Origin: Siccirubricoccus sp. G192
GTDB taxonomy: Bacteria > Pseudomonadota > Alphaproteobacteria > Acetobacterales > Acetobacteraceae
Length of the DNA stretch: 64,000 nt
Assembly: GCF_019084075.1 (NCBI RefSeq)
Contig: NZ_JAHREN010000001.1
Span: forward strand, 744,001 to 808,000
Reading direction: 5' to 3'
The first letter of the stretch is position 1. Each line of letters opens with the position of its first letter. Under the pieces are notes generated by a model. That model did not search any database, had not been told where the DNA came from, and saw nothing but the letters and a program-made list of their open reading frames with translations. The position numbers were made by a program, and so were the translations under genes. Shown in pieces: positions 15,707 to 25,809 of the stretch.

Positions 15707-15782
15707 GCGGGTGTGGCCGGACCTAGCATCCGGGTGTCCCGGGCAGAAACCGGCGATGACCGAGAGTCGAGAGGAGGAAACC

Positions 15783-16010
15783 ATGCCGCTGATCCAGGTG
15801 AACCTGATTGAGGAAGTCTTCACCCCCGAGCAGAAGCGCCAGATCATCAAGAAGCTGACGGACGCCATGGTCGAGGTCGAGGGCGAGGCGATGCGTGGCG
15901 TCACCTGGGTGACGATCCAGGAGGTCCGCAGCGGCGAGTGGGGGATCGGCGGCCAGCCACTGACCACGGCCGATGTGAAGGCGCTCGCGGCCGGCAAGGC
16001 GGCCGCCTAA
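15783..16010 (+). CDS. 4-oxalocrotonate tautomerase family protein
   Basis: The 75-residue protein starts MPLIQVNLIEEVFTPEQKRQ; removal of Met exposes the Pro-1 general base of the family. LTDAMVEVEGEAMRGVTWVT follows, giving the beta-alpha-beta core. The protein is slightly longer than the 62-residue classic enzyme, with the tail EWGIGGQPLTTADVKALAAG. Members isomerise enol/keto acids or dehalogenate small acids; here the substrate is unknown. The Shine-Dalgarno GAGGAGG precedes the ATG at 15783. The phased repeats upstream suggest control by the adjacent ATPase/winged-helix regulator. Confidence 0.85.
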   Translation: MPLIQVNLIEEVFTPEQKRQIIKKLTDAMVEVEGEAMRGVTWVTIQEVRSGEWGIGGQPLTTADVKALAAGKAAA

Positions 16011-16211
16011 GGCCGGGGCCGGCGGGCATGGCCCGATGGGGCGGGGCTCTCGCGCTTCGCCCTGTCGCGCTCGCCCGGCCGCTCTGTCACGCCGGGACCC
16101 GTCTATCTCGACCGTCTCGTTCAGACGGTCCGAAACCCCCTTCAAGGCCGCCTGACGGGCCTCACTCGCGCCAGAATGCGGTGGTGCGCCCAGCGAGCCG
16201 GGCCGCTGGCA

Positions 16212-17174
16212 TTACCGCCGCGGTGCCGCCGCGCGGGCCAGCCGGTCGTTGATGGCCAAGCCGAGCCCCGTCTCCGGCACCGGCATGGCGGCGATGCCAC
16301 GGCAGCCTCGCCGCGCACCCTCCGCATCCAGCCAGCGCAGCCCGGCAAAGAGGCGGGCTGCGGCCTCGGCCAGGTCGCCCGTCTCGGAGAGGTTCCAGGT
16401 GATGGCGGCGCCGGGCAAGGGCGGGCCGAAGGCCAGCAGCGCCTCATCCGCTGCCATGGCCGTGGCATGCCGCCGCACCGGCAGGGCAGGCGCGTAATGC
16501 GAGAGCAACTGCCCCGGGGAGCGGGGCGTGGCGCCCGCCGTCGGCAGCACCCGCGCCACCGGTCCGAGCACCGCCTCGATCGCCTCCAGCGTCACGCCGC
16601 CCGGCCGCAGCAGCAGCGGCGCCGCGCCGCTGAGGTCCAGCACCGTGCTCTCCACGCCGACCCCGCAGGGGCCACCGTCCAGCACCGCGGCGATGCGGCC
16701 GGAAAGCCCCTCCAGCACATGCGCCGCCGTGGTCGGGCTCACCCCGCCGGAGCGGTTGGCGGAAGGTGCCGCCACCGGCACGCCCGCCTGCCGCAGCAGT
16801 GCCAGCGCCAGCGGATGGTCCGGCACCCGCACCGCCAGCGTCTCCAGCCCCGCCCCCGTCAGCAGGTCCACCCGGCAATCCGGGCGGCGCGGCAGCACCA
16901 GGGTGAGCGGCCCCGGCCAGAAGCGGGCGGCCAGCGCCCGGGCGCGCGCATCCGCGACCACATCGGCGAAGGCCGCCGTCGCATCCGGGTAGTGGCAGAT
17001 CAGCGGGTTGAAATGCGGCCTTCCCTTGGCGGCGAAAATCCCCGCCACCGCCCGCCCATTCCCGGCATCGCCGCCGAGCCCATAGACCGTCTCGGTCGGG
17101 AAGGCGACGAGTTCGCCGGCGCGCAGCAGGGCGGCGGCGCGGGCGAGTTCGGCCGGTGGCAGCAGCGCCGTCAT
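16212..17174 (-). CDS. L-threonylcarbamoyladenylate synthase, Sua5 type
   Basis: The 320-residue YrdC/Sua5 enzyme makes threonylcarbamoyl-AMP for the universal t6A37 tRNA modification. The YrdC domain shows VAFPTETVYGLGGDA (about 22-36), KGRPHFNPLICHYPD, FWPGPLTLVLPRR, VAAPSANRSGGVSPTTAAHV and DGGPCGVGVESTVLDLSG. A C-terminal Sua5 domain (about 215-320) begins after the linker with SPGQLLSHYAPALPVRR. It is therefore the long Sua5 form, not the short TsaC. The ATG at 17174 overlaps the stop of the upstream phosphatase gene (ATGA), so the two form an operon. Confidence 0.92.
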   Translation of the reverse strand: MTALLPPAELARAAALLRAGELVAFPTETVYGLGGDAGNGRAVAGIFAAKGRPHFNPLICHYPDATAAFADVVADARARALAARFWPGPLTLVLPRRPDCRVDLLTGAGLETLAVRVPDHPLALALLRQAGVPVAAPSANRSGGVSPTTAAHVLEGLSGRIAAVLDGGPCGVGVESTVLDLSGAAPLLLRPGGVTLEAIEAVLGPVARVLPTAGATPRSPGQLLSHYAPALPVRRHATAMAADEALLAFGPPLPGAAITWNLSETGDLAEAAARLFAGLRWLDAEGARRGCRGIAAMPVPETGLGLAINDRLARAAAPRR

Positions 17175-17934
17175 CCGCGCCCGTGGCAGACGAAGGAGGG
17201 GTTGCGCCAGCCCGGCTTGCCGTAGCGGAGCGGCGCGCCCTCCACCTCGGTCACGCTGCCGCCGGCCGCCTCCACCAGCGCCTGGCCGGCGGCGGTGTCC
17301 CATTCCATGGTGGGGCCGAAGCGGGGGTAGAGATCGGCCGCCCCCTCCGCCACCCGGCAGAATTTCAGCGCCGAGGCCAGGCCCCGCCGCTCCGCCACCG
17401 GCCGCCCCGCCAGATAGGGGCCAAGCCGCGGGTCATCGGCATATTGCCGGCTGGCCAGCACGGTCAGCCCCGCCGCCGGCACCGGCCGCACCCGGATCTC
17501 CTGGCGCGGCCCCTCCTCCTGCTGCTTCCAGGCGCCGGCGCCGGCCAGGCCGGCAAACACCTCCCCCGTCGCCGGCAAAGCGAGGGCGCCGAGATGTGCC
17601 CGCCCGTCCCGCACCAGGCCGATGCAGACCGCGTATTCATCGCCGCCCCTGGCGAATCGCGGGTGCCGTCCAGCGGATCGACCAGCCAGAAGCGCGCGGC
17701 GGGGGCGGTGACGATGCCGGCCTCCACCTCCTCCTCCGCCACCACGGGGATGCCCGGCGCGGCCTGGCGCAGCCCCTCGACGATCAGCGCCTCGGCGATG
17801 CGGTCGGCCTCGGTGACGGGGCTCTCGTCGGATTTGCGGTCCACGACGAAGCCGGCGCGGCGCACCGCCTGGATCGCATGCGCGGCGCGGCGGGCCAGGC
17901 CGGCGGCCAATTCCAGCAATCCCGGATCATTCAT
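17171..17934 (-). pseudogene. CysQ/inositol-monophosphatase family protein, interrupted by one-base deletion
   Basis: Two frames together encode a complete protein of about 254 residues of the FIG superfamily, most like 3'(2'),5'-bisphosphate nucleotidase CysQ. The first frame carries KSDESPVTEADRIAEALIVE, VVAEEEVEAG and FWLVDPLDGTR (metal-binding DPLDGT). The second carries VRDGRAHLGALALPATGEVF and FGPTMEWDTAAGQALVEAAG (the WDxAAG signature). At about 17655 a base is missing from the expected GAG-TTC codons (REF), which breaks the frame just after GTR. All catalytic motifs are otherwise intact, so this looks like sequence error or very recent damage. It is upstream of, and overlaps, the Sua5 gene. 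Confidence 0.75.
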
Positions 17935-18054
17935 GCGCGGGGGTTTAGCCGCGCTGCGCCCCCCTGCAAAGCAGCACCGCCTGGCCCGATTGCGGCAGCC
18001 GGGCGGGGCGGTGCTATCCTCCGGGTCCAATCACTGCGCTGGGGTCCCGGAAGA

Positions 18055-19573
<1,519 letters not shown>

Positions 19574-19587
19574 GCGCGGCCCGCGCG

Positions 19588-20046
19588 ATGGCGGAGATCG
19601 GCTTCTACCACCTCACCCGCAGCCCGCTGGAGCAGGTGCTGCCGCGCCTGCTCGGCCGCGTGCTGGAAGGCGGCGGCCGCGCCATGGTGCTGGCCGGCAG
19701 CGCCGAGCGGGTGGCGGCGCTGGACGCGGCGCTCTGGCTCTCCGCCGAGCCGGACTGGCTGCCGCATGGCAGCCCTGCCACCGGCCAGGCCGCGGACCAG
19801 CCGATCTGGCTCACCGCCGAGGATGCGCCGGAGGCGGGCGCCCCCAATGGCGCCCGCTTCCTGTTCCTGCTGGACGGCGTGGAGTCCGCCCGGCTTCCCC
19901 TGTTCGACCGCGTGCTGGACCTGTTTGACGGCAATGACGAGGCCGCCGTCACCGCCGCCCGCGCCCGCTGGAGGACCGCCAAAGCCGCCGGCCACACGCT
20001 CAGCTACTGGCAGCAGGGACCGCGGGGCTGGGAGCGGCGTAGCTGA
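19588..20046 (+). CDS. holC: DNA polymerase III subunit chi
   Basis: The 152-residue HolC homologue is a clamp-loader accessory subunit that bridges the DnaX complex and SSB. The family start is clear (AEIGFYHLTRSPLEQVLPRL, LLGRVLEGGGRAMVLAGS). RVAALDAALWL, WLPHGSP, QPIWLTAEDAP and the C-terminal LFDGNDEAAVTAARARWRTA and GHTLSYWQQ follow. Length is normal. It sits directly after pepA, as in many proteobacteria. Its last 47 bases overlap the 3' end of the convergent histidine kinase gene. Confidence 0.92.
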   Translation: MAEIGFYHLTRSPLEQVLPRLLGRVLEGGGRAMVLAGSAERVAALDAALWLSAEPDWLPHGSPATGQAADQPIWLTAEDAPEAGAPNGARFLFLLDGVESARLPLFDRVLDLFDGNDEAAVTAARARWRTAKAAGHTLSYWQQGPRGWERRS

Positions 20047-22183
20047 GGCCGCTGCCCGGCGCCTCCGGCAGGGTCAGCACCACCCGCCCGCCAGGCGCCG
20101 CCCGGTCGATCTCCAGCCGCCCATGGTGGTGCCGCACCAGCGCGAGCGAGAGCCGCATGCCGAGGCCGCGCGCGCGGCCCGGATCGAATTCCGCCGGGAA
20201 GCCCGGCCCGTCATCCTGCACGGCCAGTTCCATGCCCTCTGGCCCATGCCGGCAGATCACCACCACCGGGCCGGCGCCGTATTTCAGCGCATTGGTCACC
20301 AGCTCCGCCACCACCAGGCCGAAGGGGGCGAGCTGGCTGACCGCGAGGCGGAAGCCGGGCTCGATGCGCAATTCGATGCTCCGCCCCGGCGTGGCGCCGA
20401 GCAGCGAGCCGCGCAGGTCCTGCATCAGCCCGGTGAGATAGGTGGCGAGGTCGGTGCCCTGCTCCGCCTCTTCCTCGTAGAGGCGGCGGTGCAGCGCGGC
20501 CACGATCAGCACCCGCGCCGCGCCCTCGCGCAGCCGGGCGGCGGCGTCCGGCGGCACGCTGCGCGCCTGCATCAGCAGCATGCCATGCAGCAATTGCAGG
20601 CTGTTCTTGACCCTGTGGTGCATCTCCAGCACCACCAGGTCCTTCATCCGCAGCAGCTTCTCGCGCTCGGCCTGCAGGACGCGGTAGTCGGTGATATCGA
20701 TGTCCAGGCCGAGCAGCCGGCGCGGCCTGGCCTCGGCATCGCGCTCCAGCACGGCGCGGCTGGCCAGCCAGCGGATGCTGCCGTCCGGGTGCCGCACCCG
20801 GAACTCGGTATCGAGGCTGCCGGTGCGCAGCGCCTCCTGCCCCGCCACTATCACCTGGGCGAGATCCTCCGGGTGGATGCAGGCATGCCAGGTTTCCGGC
20901 CCCACCTCGCCCGGCGCCGCCGGCTCCAGCCCATGCAGCCGGAATTGCTGGTCGGACCAGCGCTGGACACCGGTGCCGAGATCCCAGTCCCAGGTGCCGA
21001 CCTGGGCTGCGCGCTGGCTCGCCTCCAGCCATTCGTTGCGGTCATGCAGCGCCGCCGCGGCCGCGTCGCGCTGCTGCGCGGAGGCGGCCAGCCTACCCGC
21101 CAGCTCATCCAGTTCCCGAAACCCGGGCGGCGCCGGCATCCTTTCGCCCAGCGCGCGCAAGCCCTGGGCGATGCGCTGCGCCAGCAGTCCCGCCAAGGCG
21201 AATCCCGCAAGAGCCAGAACCAGGCCCAGCATCCCGGCCCGCAGCAGCGCCGCCTGCCATGCGCCGCCGAATCCGGCCTCCGGCACCTGCACCAGCACGG
21301 CGTAGCCGCTGCGCGGGGCGCGGGCGAAGGCCACCACATGCCGGGTGCCGTCCTGCGTCCGCAGCCGCGGAAGGATGCCCTCGGCCGCCCCGGCGAGCCC
21401 CGCCCGGACCTCTTCCATGGCGGGGCCACTGAGAATCTCCGCCCCTTGCATCGTCCGAGCCACGATGCCGGACCGGCGGTCCAGCACCGCCGCCACCCAA
21501 TCCTGCGGCAACCACTGCCCGGCCAGCGCCTCGGCCAGCAGGGTGGGCGGCAGATAGGCGCCGAGCACCGCGGGCATCGCCCCAGCCGCCGCGTCGCCGG
21601 CGGGGCGCCGCAACGGGACGCCAAGTGCGATGGAAACGGCCCGCGGGGCGGGGCCGGCGAGGAGATCGCTGATGGCCAAGCGGCCGGTGCCGAGGGCCGC
21701 CAGCAGCCCCGGTGGCCCGGCGGTTGGCACTGCCGGCGGGACCGCCGTGCTCCACAGCAGCCGTCCATCGGCGCCGAGCAGCAGGATCGGCCCGCCGCCG
21801 AGCCGGTCCAGCACCTGCTCCGCCTGTGCCAGGAAGACCGCCGGCTGCAGCGGATCGAGTGCCGGCGAGGTGCCGAGGCCGAGCAGCAACGCCTCGACCT
21901 CCCCGAATTCGTGGTCCACCACACGGGCCAGGATGCGGGTCGTGCCGAGAAGCTGGCCGGCCGCGCGGTCGCGCGCCGCGCCCCGGGCTTCCAGCACCGC
22001 GATCCCGGCCAGCCCGGCCATCGCCAGGGCCAGCAGCCCGGCAAGCGCGAAAAGCCTGCCGCGTAGCGAGGGTCCGCTGCGCAGCCCAAGGGAAGCGATG
22101 CTGCCGGTCCTGGTCCCACCGCGCAATGAGTTTCGCCTTTTTTGCACCCTGCGGAACAAGTGGTCCCGTCTCGTAGGGCGCAA
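20000..22183 (-). CDS. Membrane sensor histidine kinase, HWE/HisKA_2 family
   Basis: The 727-residue kinase has a transmembrane helix at about 44-66 (LFALAGLLALAMAGLAGIAV), an extracytoplasmic sensor of about 250 residues, and a second helix near 315-338 (AGMLGLVLALAGFALAGLLA). A PAS domain occupies about 385-500 (VGTWDWDLGTGVQRWSDQQF, DTEFRVRHPDGSIRWLASRA). The HisKA_2 phosphoacceptor is LEMHHRVKNSLQLLHGMLLM, followed by an ATPase domain with VVAELVTNALKYGAGP (N box), QDDGPGFP (G1) and RGLGMRLSLALVRHH. No response regulator lies beside it, so it is an orphan. HWE/HisKA_2 kinases often feed the general stress response, but no PhyR or EcfG is visible here. The N-terminal start is uncertain among several Met codons. 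Confidence 0.9.
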   Translation of the reverse strand: MRPTRRDHLFRRVQKRRNSLRGGTRTGSIASLGLRSGPSLRGRLFALAGLLALAMAGLAGIAVLEARGAARDRAAGQLLGTTRILARVVDHEFGEVEALLLGLGTSPALDPLQPAVFLAQAEQVLDRLGGGPILLLGADGRLLWSTAVPPAVPTAGPPGLLAALGTGRLAISDLLAGPAPRAVSIALGVPLRRPAGDAAAGAMPAVLGAYLPPTLLAEALAGQWLPQDWVAAVLDRRSGIVARTMQGAEILSGPAMEEVRAGLAGAAEGILPRLRTQDGTRHVVAFARAPRSGYAVLVQVPEAGFGGAWQAALLRAGMLGLVLALAGFALAGLLAQRIAQGLRALGERMPAPPGFRELDELAGRLAASAQQRDAAAAALHDRNEWLEASQRAAQVGTWDWDLGTGVQRWSDQQFRLHGLEPAAPGEVGPETWHACIHPEDLAQVIVAGQEALRTGSLDTEFRVRHPDGSIRWLASRAVLERDAEARPRRLLGLDIDITDYRVLQAEREKLLRMKDLVVLEMHHRVKNSLQLLHGMLLMQARSVPPDAAARLREGAARVLIVAALHRRLYEEEAEQGTDLATYLTGLMQDLRGSLLGATPGRSIELRIEPGFRLAVSQLAPFGLVVAELVTNALKYGAGPVVVICRHGPEGMELAVQDDGPGFPAEFDPGRARGLGMRLSLALVRHHHGRLEIDRAAPGGRVVLTLPEAPGSGLSYAAPSPAVPAASS

Positions 22184-22420
22184 CTCTAGGGCGAATTAAG
22201 AAACACGTAACGATCCAATATCAATCTCGCAGGAACGTGACACTGCCGGACCAAGCGACGGAACCGCATGGCGGCGCCGGCCGGCGCTTTCGCTCCAGGC
22301 CATGGCCAGCTTCTGCCTGGGTGGCCAAGCCAGGCGGGCCACCCGCGCCTCCAGGCCGGCCCGCGCTCCGGCCTAGAGTTTCTTCCGTTCGCATGGGCTC
22401 ACGGAATCCACTCCAGCCTT

Positions 22421-22479
22421 TTGTTTCATCGAGCAAATACTCCGCTCGGGTGATTCCACCCGGACGGAGTTTGCTCTAG
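22421..22479. repeat. Dispersed palindromic element, copy B
   Basis: The outer arms GAGCAAA (22431-22437) and TTTGCTC (22470-22476) enclose CTCCG/CGGAG and the inner hairpin CGGGTG-ATTC-CACCCG. It is preceded by TTTTGTTTCA and ends CTAG, matching copy A at 835-890 in layout. The stop codon of the Bug receptor gene lies within its right end, so it may serve as that gene's terminator. Confidence 0.7.
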
Positions 22480-23462
22480 CCTTCCAGCCGGATGCCGGTC
22501 AGTTCCACCAGGTCGCGCCAGCGCTCCACCTCGCTGCGCTGGAAGGCGGCGAAGGCGGCGGCCGGCAGGGGTGCCGCCTGGAAGCCGAGGCCGGTCAGCC
22601 GCGCCGCCAGTTCCGGCTCCGCCAGCAGCCGTGGCAGCGCCTCTGAAAGCCGCCCGATCACCGGGGCGGGGGTGCGGGCGGGGGCAAACAGGCCGAACCA
22701 GGCATCCACCGCCATGTAGGGCGCGCCGGCCTCGGCGAAGGTCGGCACCTCGGGCAGCTCCGGCAGCCGGGCGGGCGCGCCGATGCCGAGGCAGCGCAGC
22801 CGCCCGTCCTTCACCAGCGCCACCACCTGCGGCCAGGTGGAGACGAAGAAATCCACCACGCCGCCGACGGTATCGGTGGTGGCCTGGGCGCCGCCGCGAT
22901 AGGGCACATGCGTCGCCTCCAGCCGCTCCCGCCGGACGAAGCTCTCCGCAATGACATGGCTGGCCGAGCCGACGCCGGAGGAGGCATAGGTGAGCCGGCC
23001 GCCCTCGCGCCCCCGCGCCGCCAGTACCGCCAGGCTGCGGGCCGGGGAGGAGGCCGGCACCACCAGCGCGTGGTGCACTTCGGCCAAGCGGCCGATCGGG
23101 GCGAAATCCTCGATCGGGCGATAGGGCAGGTCCCGCACCATGGCGGCATTGGCCGCATGGGTCTGGTTGTTGCCGAGCGCCAGGGTATAGCCATCCGCCG
23201 CCGCCGCCGCGACCGCCTGGGTGCCGACCACGGCGGCGCCGCCCGGCCGGTTCTCCACCACGAAGGTCGAGCCCGGGATCGCCGCCTGCAACCGCTCCGC
23301 CAGGGCGCGGCCGAGCACATCCGTGCTGCCGCCCGGCGGATAGGGGATGACGATCCGCACCGGGCGGGACGGCCAGGGTGCTTCCTGGGCACGCGCCGCG
23401 CCGGGCAGCAGCAGCGGCGTGGCGAGCAGTGGCGTGGCGAGCAGCTTGCGGCGTGTCGGCAT
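22476..23462 (-). CDS. Bug-family tripartite tricarboxylate transporter receptor
   Basis: The 328-residue extracytoplasmic solute receptor of the Bug/TctC family has an N-terminal twin-arginine-like or Sec signal (MPTRRKLLATPLLATPLLLP, cleavage after AARA). Mature family motifs follow: WPSRPVRIVIPYPPGGSTDV, FVVENRPGGAAVVGTQAVA, DGYTLALGNNQTHA, and the C-terminal EVERWRDLVELTGIRLEG. Bug proteins bind carboxylates and related small molecules. No TctA/TctB genes are near, typical of the many orphan Bug genes in Acetobacteraceae and Burkholderiales. ATG 23462 follows GGGAAGGGACG. The stop lies inside palindromic element B. Confidence 0.9.
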   Translation of the reverse strand: MPTRRKLLATPLLATPLLLPGAARAQEAPWPSRPVRIVIPYPPGGSTDVLGRALAERLQAAIPGSTFVVENRPGGAAVVGTQAVAAAAADGYTLALGNNQTHAANAAMVRDLPYRPIEDFAPIGRLAEVHHALVVPASSPARSLAVLAARGREGGRLTYASSGVGSASHVIAESFVRRERLEATHVPYRGGAQATTDTVGGVVDFFVSTWPQVVALVKDGRLRCLGIGAPARLPELPEVPTFAEAGAPYMAVDAWFGLFAPARTPAPVIGRLSEALPRLLAEPELAARLTGLGFQAAPLPAAAFAAFQRSEVERWRDLVELTGIRLEG

Positions 23463-23994
23463 GGGACGTCCCTTCCCTCGTGGCCCCCGCCCGGGGTTCA
23501 AGCCTTCGGCCCGAACCCCGTCAACCGGCCCATCCGCGCCCGGCGGTCCTTCCGCCGCCGTATCGCCGGCGTGGCGCCATCACAGAGTCGTGATCCAAAG
23601 GCGCGCATTGATGGGCTCTTCGGAAACATTCGGTTGCATGGCCGCCGTCTTCGCGCCACATGCGCCCGCCATGCTGCCGCCGATGGATGGGACGCGGCAG
23701 ATGCAGATCAGGCTTGCGACGCGGCGCGGCGGATCACCCCGGCCCGGGGACCGGCAGGGATGAAGCGCGTGGACCCCTGGGGGGGATTTCCTGCGGCGCA
23801 TCCTGCTCTCGGCGAGTCTCGCCGGGGTGGCCGGCCTGCCGCCGACCGCCGGTAGCACCGGCCCGCAACAGGAAGTGGCGGAGCCCGAGCCGCCTGCCGA
23901 ACTGCCACCACGGCCCGTCTCGCCGCAGGGCTGACCCGCCGCCGGGATCGCCGGCCGCGTGCCGGTGGCGGCCCTATCCGGCGCGAGGCCGGTC
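23463..23994. other. Intergenic stretch, possibly with one small broken gene
   Basis: Between the Bug receptor and the deaminase I find no intact gene. A possible small exported protein frame at 23760-23934 is listed separately. The rest shows no conserved reading frame, RNA or long palindrome. Confidence 0.4.
23760..23934 (+). pseudogene. Possible small exported protein, frameshifted in a G7 run
   Basis: ATG 23760 begins MKRVDPWG. After removing one G from the run at 23779-23785 it would continue DFLRRILLSASLAGVAGLPP and TAGSTGPQQEVAEPEPPAEL, ending PPRPVSPQG. That is a 57-residue product with an N-terminal signal-like hydrophobic segment and a Pro/Glu-rich tail. The ribosome site is weak (GGCAGGG). 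No family is recognised. I list it because the frame repair matches the other homopolymer slips in this window. Confidence 0.3.
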
Positions 23995-24435
23995 CTATCG
24001 CCGCGCCGCGAAGAATTCCCGCAGCAGAGACGCGCATTCACCCTCCCGCAGGCCGCCCACCACCTCCGGCCGATGGTGGCAGGAGGCGGCGGCGAAGATG
24101 CGGGCGCCATGCTCCACCCCGCCGCCCTTCGGGTCATAGGCACCGAAGACCACCCGCCCCACCCGGAAGAAGGCGGCGGCCTGAGCGCACATCGGGCAGG
24201 GCTCCAGGGTCACGGTGAGGGTGCAATCGGCCAGCCACTTGCCGCCCCGCGCCGCCGCGGCGGCACGCAGCGCCAGCATCTCGGCATGGGCGGAGGGGTC
24301 GTGCAGCGCCTCCACTTGGTTGCCGGCGCGGGCCAGGATCCGGCCCGTGGCATCGCTCACCACGGCGCCGACCGGCACCTCGCCCCGCGCGGCGGCGGCG
24401 CGGGCCTCGGCCAGCGCGATCTCGATCGGCGTCAC
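23995..24435 (-). CDS. TadA/CDA-family nucleoside deaminase
   Basis: The 146-residue zinc-dependent deaminase has the full active site: SAHAEMLALRAAAAARGGKW (HAE, with the proton-shuttling Glu) and TLTVTLEPCPMCAQAAAFFR (PCxxC). Upstream lies IALAEARAAAARGEVPVGAV. These features fit tRNA adenosine-34 deaminase TadA, which makes inosine in tRNA-Arg. Guanine deaminase and similar enzymes share the core, so the exact substrate is not certain. I place the start at GTG 24435 because AAAGGAGG (24440-24447) sits just before it. An ATG at 24459 would put that ribosome site inside the coding region. Confidence 0.85.
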   Translation of the reverse strand: MTPIEIALAEARAAAARGEVPVGAVVSDATGRILARAGNQVEALHDPSAHAEMLALRAAAAARGGKWLADCTLTVTLEPCPMCAQAAAFFRVGRVVFGAYDPKGGGVEHGARIFAAASCHHRPEVVGGLREGECASLLREFFAARR

Positions 24436-24439
24436 CCTG

Positions 24440-24447
24440 CCTCCTTT
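24440..24447 (-). promoter_or_regulatory. Shine-Dalgarno that decides the deaminase start
   Basis: AAAGGAGG on the minus strand lies 4 bases before GTG 24435 and downstream of the in-frame ATG 24459, favouring the GTG start. Confidence 0.6.
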
Positions 24448-24602
24448 GCCCGGCCGCATCGCCCCTGCGGTGCCCTGCGATCAGACCAGAGACCGGCCGG
24501 TTGCGACAGCCGGGAAGCGGGGCGGGAAACGGTCTCCGAACCTTCGGCCTCCCTGGCGCTTGAAGCAGCGGGCCGGCACGGCGGGGAGGAGGAGCGGAGC
24601 GC

Positions 24603-25751
24603 ATGATGGAACCGGCCCCCCCTTCGATCCCCTCCCGAGGCGCGGCGGGATGGCGCGGCATGACCAGGCGCGACGGCATTCGCATCGCCGTCTGGGCAGC
24701 CGGCCTCACCCTGGTCGGCGCCACCCTGGCGCCGCTGGTGCCGACCGATGACTGGTGGGTGCGCGCGCTCGACTTCCCGCGGCCGCTCCTTGCCCTGCTG
24801 CTGGTATTGGCGATGGCCGCCTGGCCCCTGCTCGACCGGCGGGCGGCGAGCTGGGCGCTGCTCGCCGGCCTGGTGGCGGCGCTCGGGCTGCAGCTCCGCT
24901 GGCTCTGGCCCTATACCCCCCTGCATCCCGTGCAGGCCCTGCCGGCCGGGGACTGCGCGCCCGAGGACCGCCTCTCGGTGGTGGTCGCCAATCTGCGGGT
25001 CAGCAACCAGGGCGCCGGGCCCTTCCTCGACGCGGTGCGCCGCGCCGACCCCGATGCGGTCTTCGCCGTGGAGGTGGACCCGGGCTGGGTCCACGCCCTG
25101 CAACCGCTGGAAGCGGCCTATCCGCATCACGTCCTGCATCCGCGGGCGGATTTCTGGGGCTTCGCGCTCTATACGCGGCTCGATACGGTGCAGCCGGAGG
25201 TCCGCCATCTGGTCAGCGGCTATGTGCCCTCGCTCCGCACCGGCCTCCGCCTGCGCTCCGGCGCGGTGGTGACCTTCCACGGCCTGCACCCGAAGCCGCC
25301 CCTGCCCAGCGAGGGCACCGGCCAGCGGGATGCGGAACTGCTTCTGGCGGCGGAGGAGGTGCGCGGCGGCGGCGCGGCCCTGATCGGCGGAGACCTGAAC
25401 GCCGTGGCCTGGTCGCCGGTGACGCGGCTGTTGCAGCGCGTCGGCGGCATGCTGGACCCCAGGGTCGGCCGCGGCGTCTTCGCCACCTTTCCCACCTGGC
25501 TGCCGGGGCCGCTGCGCTTCCCGATCGACCATGTCTTCTTCACCCCGGAATTCCGGCTGCTCGCGGTGGAGCGGCTGCCCGATATCGGCTCCGACCACCT
25601 GCCGCTGCTGGCACGGCTGTGCCACCGGCCCGAGGCCGTCGCCGCGGCGCGCGAGCGGGTGCCCCAGGCAGGGGAGGCGGATTTCCGCCGCGCCCAGGAG
25701 GCGATCCTGGACGGGCGCGAGGATACCGGCGAAGCCAAGCCGCCGGATTAG
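24603..25751 (+). CDS. Membrane-anchored endonuclease/exonuclease/phosphatase family protein
   Basis: The 382-residue protein has three N-terminal hydrophobic segments (about 28-50, 58-80, 83-100), then an EEP-fold domain as in YafD-like proteins: RLSVVVANLRVSNQGAGPFL (motif with Asn), ADPDAVFAVEVDP (catalytic-type Glu), VTFHGLHPKPP, AALIGGDLNAVAWSPVTRLL (GDxN) and PDIGSDHLPLLARL (SDH). All EEP metal-site motifs are visible. The active domain would face the periplasm or be membrane-apposed depending on topology. AGGAGGAGCGG precedes the ATG at 24603. The substrate is unknown. Confidence 0.85.
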   Translation: MMEPAPPSIPSRGAAGWRGMTRRDGIRIAVWAAGLTLVGATLAPLVPTDDWWVRALDFPRPLLALLLVLAMAAWPLLDRRAASWALLAGLVAALGLQLRWLWPYTPLHPVQALPAGDCAPEDRLSVVVANLRVSNQGAGPFLDAVRRADPDAVFAVEVDPGWVHALQPLEAAYPHHVLHPRADFWGFALYTRLDTVQPEVRHLVSGYVPSLRTGLRLRSGAVVTFHGLHPKPPLPSEGTGQRDAELLLAAEEVRGGGAALIGGDLNAVAWSPVTRLLQRVGGMLDPRVGRGVFATFPTWLPGPLRFPIDHVFFTPEFRLLAVERLPDIGSDHLPLLARLCHRPEAVAAARERVPQAGEADFRRAQEAILDGREDTGEAKPPD

Positions 25752-25809
25752 GCAGGATGGCCCATCCCGCCGCTTGCCCCGGCATGGCATGGAGCGCTAG
25801 CAACGGCGC

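Noticed and set aside
22151..22260. EcfG-type GGAAC promoters near the HWE kinase
   Set aside because: GGAAC occurs twice, but no CGTT lies at the required 16-18 bp spacing.
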